Shown: piece after piece, positions 59,540-64,000 of the stretch | How positions within the stretch are numbered: the first letter of the stretch is position 1 | How the letters are laid out: every line of letters begins with the position of its first letter | Notes under the pieces: generated by a model | Told to the model about the DNA's origin: nothing | Seen by the model: only the letters and a program-made list of their open reading frames with translations | Databases searched by the model: none | Translations under genes and position numbers: made by a program | DNA from: Paenibacillus terrigena DSM 21567 | GTDB taxonomy: Bacteria; Bacillota; Bacilli; Paenibacillales; Paenibacillaceae | Direction: 5' to 3' | NCBI RefSeq assembly: GCF_000374845.1 | Contig: NZ_KB895413.1 | Location: forward strand, 248,001-312,000 | Length of the DNA: 64,000 bases

Positions 59540-59701
59540 TTACTGAATGCCTGTTTTCTGTAAGGCATGATCCCAACTGGGATAGTAGTAGAGTGCATTT
59601 TGCATCAGCTCGGGATGAGACTTTTTGATACTTTTCTTATTCAAAGATTCTCCATTTTGGTGTAATCTTCGAATCTGGTCAATGACATCATCAGCGTTCA
59701 T
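59540..59701 (-). CDS. Small HNH-repeat-like domain protein, 53 aa
   Basis: Sequence DVIDQIRRLHQNGESLNKKS, then HPELMQNALYYYPSWDHALQ and KTG, fits the homing-endonuclease-associated repeat (three helices ending in a W-x-x-AL-x-x-G motif), here as a lone domain. Start unclear: ATG at 59701 lies 20 bases after AGGAG, while an in-frame ATC is at eight bases and ATG at 59746 has no site. Function unknown; DNA binding is plausible. Confidence 0.6.
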   Translation of the reverse strand: MNADDVIDQIRRLHQNGESLNKKSIKKSHPELMQNALYYYPSWDHALQKTGIQ

Positions 59702-59829
59702 ATGAGCTTCGATCGGTATCACTCCTAGATATTTGATATTTATCATTTTATCCAGATTCTAGCAGCTATAATCCTTTATTTAATCGTTCACAATTTTGTC
59801 ACATTATAACATTTCAGGAGGCTGAAACA

Positions 59830-61161
59830 ATGCGAGCAGTAGACATCATTCAGAAGAAAAGAGACGGCGAAGAATTAACACGGGAAGAAATTTCATTTCT
59901 GATCCAAGGATATAGCGATGGGAGCGTCCCGGATTATCAGATGTCTGCGTGGGCCATGGCTGTTTTTTATAAAGGCATGACGGCTCGTGAGACAGCAGAT
60001 TTGACACTAGAAATGGCTCATTCAGGAGATGTGATTGACTTAAGCCCAGTGCACGGGGTGAAAGTAGACAAGCACTCCACAGGCGGTGTTGGAGATAAGA
60101 CGACCATCGCACTCGCACCGCTCGTTGCGGCTGCAGGCGTTCCCGTTGCGAAAATGTCAGGTCGTGGCCTAGGGCATACGGGTGGCACGATTGACAAGCT
60201 CGAATCCATCTCGGGATTCTCCGTTGAATTAACACGTGAACAGTTCTTTGCCCAAGTGAACCGAATTGGTGCAGCCGTGATCAGTCAGAGCGGCAATATT
60301 ACGCCAGCGGATAAGAAGCTCTACGGTCTGCGAGACGTGACAGCGACAGTAGAAAGTATTCCTCTCATTGCAAGCTCCGTCATGAGCAAGAAGATCGCTG
60401 CAGGCGCGGATGCGATTGTCCTCGATGTGAAGACAGGGAGCGGGGCATTCATGAAGTCTCTGGATGATTCGATTGCGCTTGCGCAGGCGATGGTTGATAT
60501 CGGTACGGAAGTTGGACGGAACACGATTGCACTGATTAGTGATATGGACCAACCGTTAGGCTTCGGTATCGGGAATGCGCTTGAAGTGAAGGAAGCGGTG
60601 GAGACGCTGCGTGGCGAAGGACCAAAAGATCTAGAGGAGCTGACGCTGATCTTAGGAGCGTATATGGTGATGCTCGGCGGACAAGCTGCAACGGTTGAGG
60701 AAGCAAGAGCGAAGCTCGAAGGGCTGATTCAAGACGGTACAGCATTGTCGAAATTGAAAGAAATGGTCGAAGCGCAGCAAGGTGACAGTTCGCAAATTGA
60801 AGATACATCGAAACTTCCTACGGCTGCAGAACTTATCGATGTCACGGCTACAGCTGATGGGTATGTAACGGCCATTCAGGCAGAGGAAATTGGTCTTGCG
60901 GCGATGACGTTAGGTGCGGGGCGTGAGACGAAGGATTCTCAGATTGACCTCGCTGTAGGTATCGTACTTCGCAAGAAGATTGGGGATGCCGTGAAGGTCG
61001 GTGAGACGCTTGCAACGCTGCATGTGAATGGTAAAAATGCAGCACAGCGCGAGACGGCCATCGCACGTGTGCGTGAAGCTTATCAGATCGCGGAGCAGCG
61101 CGGAGAAATGAAGCCGCTAGTATACGCTATAGTCACGAAAGATGGCGTTCAGCGCTTCTAA
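59830..61161 (+). CDS. pdp: Pyrimidine-nucleoside phosphorylase
   Basis: 443 aa. [20 protein letters not shown] (about residues 78-97), [20 protein letters not shown] and the [13 protein letters not shown] block are the NP-II family signature. Splits thymidine, uridine and deoxyuridine to base and (deoxy)ribose-1-phosphate, which DeoB then isomerises. ATG with CAGGAGGC. C-terminal domain complete. Confidence 0.93.
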   Translation: MRAVDIIQKKRDGEELTREEISFLIQGYSDGSVPDYQMSAWAMAVFYKGMTARETADLTLEMAHSGDVIDLSPVHGVKVDKHSTGGVGDKTTIALAPLVAAAGVPVAKMSGRGLGHTGGTIDKLESISGFSVELTREQFFAQVNRIGAAVISQSGNITPADKKLYGLRDVTATVESIPLIASSVMSKKIAAGADAIVLDVKTGSGAFMKSLDDSIALAQAMVDIGTEVGRNTIALISDMDQPLGFGIGNALEVKEAVETLRGEGPKDLEELTLILGAYMVMLGGQAATVEEARAKLEGLIQDGTALSKLKEMVEAQQGDSSQIEDTSKLPTAAELIDVTATADGYVTAIQAEEIGLAAMTLGAGRETKDSQIDLAVGIVLRKKIGDAVKVGETLATLHVNGKNAAQRETAIARVREAYQIAEQRGEMKPLVYAIVTKDGVQRF

Positions 61162-61177
61162 TCACATGAGAAAACGC

Positions 61178-61205
61178 TTGTATGTTACTCAAATTTGAGT
61201 ATACT
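61178..61205 (+). promoter_or_regulatory. Promoter of the MFS-PadR unit with a perfect palindromic operator
   Basis: -35-like TTGTAT (61178-61183), 16-base spacer, -10 TATACT (61200-61205). Between them is ACTCAAATTTGAGT (61187-61200), a perfect 14-base palindrome overlapping the -10. The likely binding site for the PadR-type repressor encoded at 62773, giving autoregulation. Confidence 0.65.
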
Positions 61206-61247
61206 AATAAAGTGGTTGATTTTGTGAGAAGAAGTGAGGAATGAAGG

Positions 61248-62819
61248 ATGTCTACAGAAGTTAAAAAGGGGAATCAGACGCTGATCGTAACTGGCTTGCT
61301 GCTGGCACTGCTTCTTGCAGCGCTGGACCAGACGATTGTATCCACTGCGATGCCGACGATCGTGAAAGAACTCGGCGGTTTGGATAAATTCGTATGGGTG
61401 TTCTCAGCCTATATGATCGCGAGTGTGGCAGGGATGCCGATTTTTGGTAAGCTGTCTGATATGTTCGGTCGAAAGCGGTTTTTCATGTTCGGGTTGATTG
61501 TCTTCATGGCAGGTTCCGCATTATGTGGTATGGCACAGGACATGAACCAGCTTATCATTTACCGCGCGATTCAGGGGATCGGCGGCGGTGCATTGATGCC
61601 GGTTATTTTTACGATTATATTTGATATTTTTCCACCGGAGAAACGTGGGAAGATGCAAGGGTTATTTGGTGCCGTATTTGGTATTTCCGGGGTAATGGGT
61701 CCTCTCGCGGGTTCATTCTTCACGGATTATGTAAATTGGACGTGGATCTTCTACATCAACTTACCGCTCGGTGTCATTTCATTCTTTATTATCCTGTCTG
61801 CGTATCATGAATCGAAGGATAATAAGAAACAGCAGATCAATTGGATCGGAACGATTCTCATGATTGCGACGATTCTCTGCTTAATGTTCGCGCTTGAACT
61901 TGGCGGTAAGGATGGTTATGGTTGGGATTCATGGCCGATCATCGGTATGTTTGCTGGATTTGTCGTGTTATTAGCACTCTTCCTCTGGCAGCAGACGATT
62001 GCGAAGGAACCAATTATTCCACTGGGGCTATTCAAGAACAAATTGTTCAGATCTTGTATGGCAGTCGGTTTCTTCTACGGCGCATTGATGATAGCGGGTG
62101 CAACGTATATTCCGTTGTTCATTCAAGGGGTATTCGAAGGCTCGGCGACGAGTGCGGGGTTGGTACTCATGCCGCTGATGTTCTCCAATGTCATCAGTAG
62201 TATTGTAGGCGGCCGATTGATTAACAAGTTTTCGTATCGTGCCATCTTGAGTGTATCCGTTGCACTCGTACTTCTATCCGTGATTTTGCTGAGTACGATT
62301 ACGATTGACACAAGCAAATCAATGATTACGATGTATATGGTCATTATGGGTCTTGGTATCGGGGCGTCGTTCTCGACCATTCCGATTGCAGCCTTAACGA
62401 ATATTCCGTTCCATCAACGCGGTACGGTGAATTCCTTGAATACGTTCTTCCGGACGATTGGTTCAGCGATTGGCGTTACGATTTACGGAACGCTCCAATC
62501 CCGTCATCTGCAAGATGCGATTCAATCCAAAATTGATCCCGCTTTTGCTGCGAAATTGGGTGATGGTCGCGGGCTATTGCAACCGGAAGTTAGAGAGATG
62601 ATTCCAGCGAATGCATTGCATCAGCTGTTGTCTGGACTTGCCGATTCGATCGCTTATGTATTCCAATGGTCTATTGTTATTGCAGCACTCGCGGCGATAT
62701 TCATTTTCTTGATGGGGAATGCAAGGCTCGAAGTACCAGGCAAGACCAAGGACGGCAAAGAAGGTGACAATCATGTCGATCAAGCTGGCCATCCTCGGAC
62801 TGCTGATGGAGTCAGATAG
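61248..62819 (+). CDS. DHA2-family MFS drug exporter (14 TMS)
   Basis: 523 aa, ATG with AGTGAGGAATG. First helices contain LLLAALDQTIVSTAMPTIVK (motif D1), then GKLSDMFGRKRFFM (motif A) and GISGVMGPLAGSFFTDY (motif C), the set for drug:H+ antiporters of the EmrB/QacA type. Fourteen hydrophobic helices. Exports unknown compounds. Its last 47 bases overlap the PadR regulator gene. Confidence 0.9.
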   Translation: MSTEVKKGNQTLIVTGLLLALLLAALDQTIVSTAMPTIVKELGGLDKFVWVFSAYMIASVAGMPIFGKLSDMFGRKRFFMFGLIVFMAGSALCGMAQDMNQLIIYRAIQGIGGGALMPVIFTIIFDIFPPEKRGKMQGLFGAVFGISGVMGPLAGSFFTDYVNWTWIFYINLPLGVISFFIILSAYHESKDNKKQQINWIGTILMIATILCLMFALELGGKDGYGWDSWPIIGMFAGFVVLLALFLWQQTIAKEPIIPLGLFKNKLFRSCMAVGFFYGALMIAGATYIPLFIQGVFEGSATSAGLVLMPLMFSNVISSIVGGRLINKFSYRAILSVSVALVLLSVILLSTITIDTSKSMITMYMVIMGLGIGASFSTIPIAALTNIPFHQRGTVNSLNTFFRTIGSAIGVTIYGTLQSRHLQDAIQSKIDPAFAAKLGDGRGLLQPEVREMIPANALHQLLSGLADSIAYVFQWSIVIAALAAIFIFLMGNARLEVPGKTKDGKEGDNHVDQAGHPRTADGVR

Positions 62820-63345
62820 CCACCCCTATGAGCTCAAGCAACGCATGAAAGAGCGTTCCATGGCGTATTATATGAAGATCCAAGAAGGTTCTCTATACTA
62901 TGCTATTGATCAATTGCGTAAGGATGGGCATATCGAGGTGTGTGAGGTTCAGAAGGGATGTAACCGACCAGACAAGACAATCTATCGGATTACTGCCTCT
63001 GGGATCGAATTGCTGAAGCGATCCATTCATAAAGAAATGGAGATGCCGATATCCATTTCGAAGCCGATCTGCGGCGTATTGACCTTCTCGGAATATGCCG
63101 ATTCGGATAAGTTTCAAGAGAAGCTTAAGACGCACTTGATCCAGACGGAGCAGCGGATGAAGGAGATGAAGCAGTTGTATAACGATGCGTTATCCACCGC
63201 TCCATTGTCGCAGCTTTATGTCTATCGAAGTTCCTACGAGCATTGCTTGGTCGAGTTGAATTGGATTCGAGAGGTGTATGAAGAAGCTGTGAGAGGTCAT
63301 CTCGGCGTCAAGGGGAACCCGTATCAATGGGAGCCTATTCCATAA
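62773..63345 (+). CDS. PadR-family transcriptional regulator
   Basis: 190 aa from ATG 62773 (GAAGGTGAC upstream; in-frame upstream starts lie in the exporter gene). PadR winged helix: LLMESDSHPYELKQRMKER, then LYYAIDQLRKDGHIE, with a helical dimerisation C-terminus (residues 95-190). Such proteins usually repress exporter genes and release on ligand binding. Overlap with the exporter gene ties the two in one operon. Confidence 0.9.
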   Translation: MSIKLAILGLLMESDSHPYELKQRMKERSMAYYMKIQEGSLYYAIDQLRKDGHIEVCEVQKGCNRPDKTIYRITASGIELLKRSIHKEMEMPISISKPICGVLTFSEYADSDKFQEKLKTHLIQTEQRMKEMKQLYNDALSTAPLSQLYVYRSSYEHCLVELNWIREVYEEAVRGHLGVKGNPYQWEPIP

Positions 63346-63365
63346 AAGAGCTGCATATAATAGAC

Positions 63366-63415
63366 AAGATCCGAAGCGTTGCAAGTGTCCCTTGCGCGTA
63401 TCGGATCTTTTTTTT
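63366..63415 (+). terminator. Terminator of the MFS-PadR unit
   Basis: AAGATCCGA and TCGGATCTT with inner GTTGCAAG/CTTGCGC pairs, followed by T8. Confidence 0.85.
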
Positions 63416-63861
63416 GTTCGAAGATACGCTTAACGTCCAATTGGAGGACAACGAAGTCGTTTCTTCTTATTTGCGTATGTTGTTGTTCCTTTGTTTGAAA
63501 TACATGCCTAACTAAAACAATGAAAGCCCTACCTCTCTTCCATCCTTGCGGCTCCGAAGACCGCGCCAGTGAGAATTAGTACGAATACAACCATGAAATT
63601 CATTTTGAGAAAAGATGATACGAAAATCTGAAGTGGGTTTGTGTTACATCGTGATCTAACTTTCCAGAGGAACTTCTAGAGGAAATAAATATTTTATTGC
63701 GGTGAATCTATATAGAATAACAGAAAAATTGAACATTTGCAATGGAATATTTTCCAATCAAATAGCCAACACTGAGGAGAAGCAGCAAAATGGCCATACA
63801 AGTCTGTCTAAGACTGCACTTATATTTTTTGTGGCCATATTATTTTAGGAGGGGAATTCTT
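63416..63861. other. Intergenic stretch upstream of dacF
   Basis: No confident gene. On the minus strand there is a 24-codon frame ending near 63520 (MNFMVVFVLILTGAVFGAAR) without a ribosome site. Near 63786-63840 two AATGGCCA/TGGCCATATT arms flank an AGTCT/AGACT hairpin, giving a stem-loop shortly before the dacF ribosome site. A sporulation promoter is expected here but I could not identify one securely. Confidence 0.4.
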
Positions 63862-64000
63862 GTGAGAAAAAGGTTAATGATATGGAGCTGTATCCTTATG
63901 ATCAGTTCGATTGCGGTACCTTGGTCTGTCTATGCAGAACCTGCGAAGAAACCTGCAGCAGAGCCTTCCGCTGCTTCTTCAGAGCTAGCAGCCAACGCAA
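63862..64000 (+). CDS. dacF: D-alanyl-D-alanine carboxypeptidase DacF, N-terminal fragment
   Basis: 46 codons are visible; the gene runs off the window. GTG start six bases after GGAGGGGAA. Signal peptide (MRKRLMIWSCILMISSIAVP, cleavage after VYA), an Ala/Pro/Glu-rich linker and the start of the mature domain (SELAANA). Assigned mainly from position after pdp, where Bacillales carry dacF ahead of the spoIIA operon, and from the secreted start; the catalytic motifs are outside. Confidence 0.65.
   Translation, partial: MRKRLMIWSCILMISSIAVPWSVYAEPAKKPAAEPSAASSELAANA

Noticed and set aside
63520-63605. 24-residue hydrophobic peptide on the minus strand (MNFMVVFVLILTGAVFGAAR...)
   Set aside because: Looks like a membrane peptide but has no ribosome site or promoter; kept only as a remark in the intergenic entry.
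1-64000. CRISPR arrays, tRNA or rRNA genes
   Set aside because: No regularly spaced repeats and no cloverleaf or rRNA-like sequence were found on either strand; the 11428-11485 structure lacks tRNA landmarks.

Overview
The window looks like the chromosome of a spore-forming, low-to-mid GC Firmicute of the Paenibacillus type. The right third carries sporulation and Bacillales core genes in a familiar order: bkd genes, lipB, prli42, M20 peptidase, mciZ, nudF, spoIIM, fur, ald, yqzK, xerD, deoB, pdp, dacF. The left 40 kb is the right-hand part of a temperate siphovirus prophage. Its left end, including the lysogeny repressor and the left attachment site, is outside the window.

Prophage, 1-39.9 kb. 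Positions 1-4.2 kb hold nucleotide metabolism (3' end of a B12-dependent ribonucleotide reductase, ThyX, dNMP kinase). Positions 4.2-11.2 kb hold an orphan cytosine-5 methyltransferase, a sigma-like regulator, an ATP-dependent DNA ligase, a cargo AAA/OLD-like ATPase-TOPRIM gene and a winged-helix replication-type protein. A structured, gene-poor 1.2 kb follows (candidate origin and/or packaging region). Then come terS and terL, a DUF4357 cargo gene with its own promoter, portal, a MuF protein fused to an EndoU nuclease toxin domain with a small putative immunity gene, scaffold, SU10/DUF5309-type major capsid protein, SPP1-like head completion proteins and tail tube. The gpG/gpGT tail chaperone pair uses a programmed -1 frameshift at A AAA AAC. 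A 1414-residue tape measure, Dit, fibre genes, Tal, two cargo genes for a secreted and a membrane protein, a BhlA-like protein, an L-Ala-D-Glu endolysin, a holin, and the integrase next to a truncated host gene complete the prophage.

Two prophage-wide features stand out. First, at least four genes (3D-domain protein, TerS, portal, immunity protein) have no usable ATG/GTG/TTG near a good Shine-Dalgarno sequence and appear to start at ATT, ATA or ACG. Second, two distant paralogues (6717-7115 and 38239-38655) both sit behind promoters with LexA-like boxes.

Host part, 40.1-64 kb. It contains small regulatory or envelope genes, an SH3-NlpC/P60 hydrolase, yqzF, the branched-chain 2-oxoacid dehydrogenase operon (lpdV, bkdAA, bkdAB, bkdB) next to lipB, which makes the lipoyl precursor used by bkdB, two easily missed small genes (prli42 and mciZ), spoIIM, fur, a subtilisin-like protease, ald, xerD, nucleoside catabolism genes (deoB, pdp), an MFS exporter with an overlapping PadR repressor, and the start of dacF. 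Intergenic regions hold a 280-bp MITE-like palindromic element and two copies of a 75-bp conserved element.
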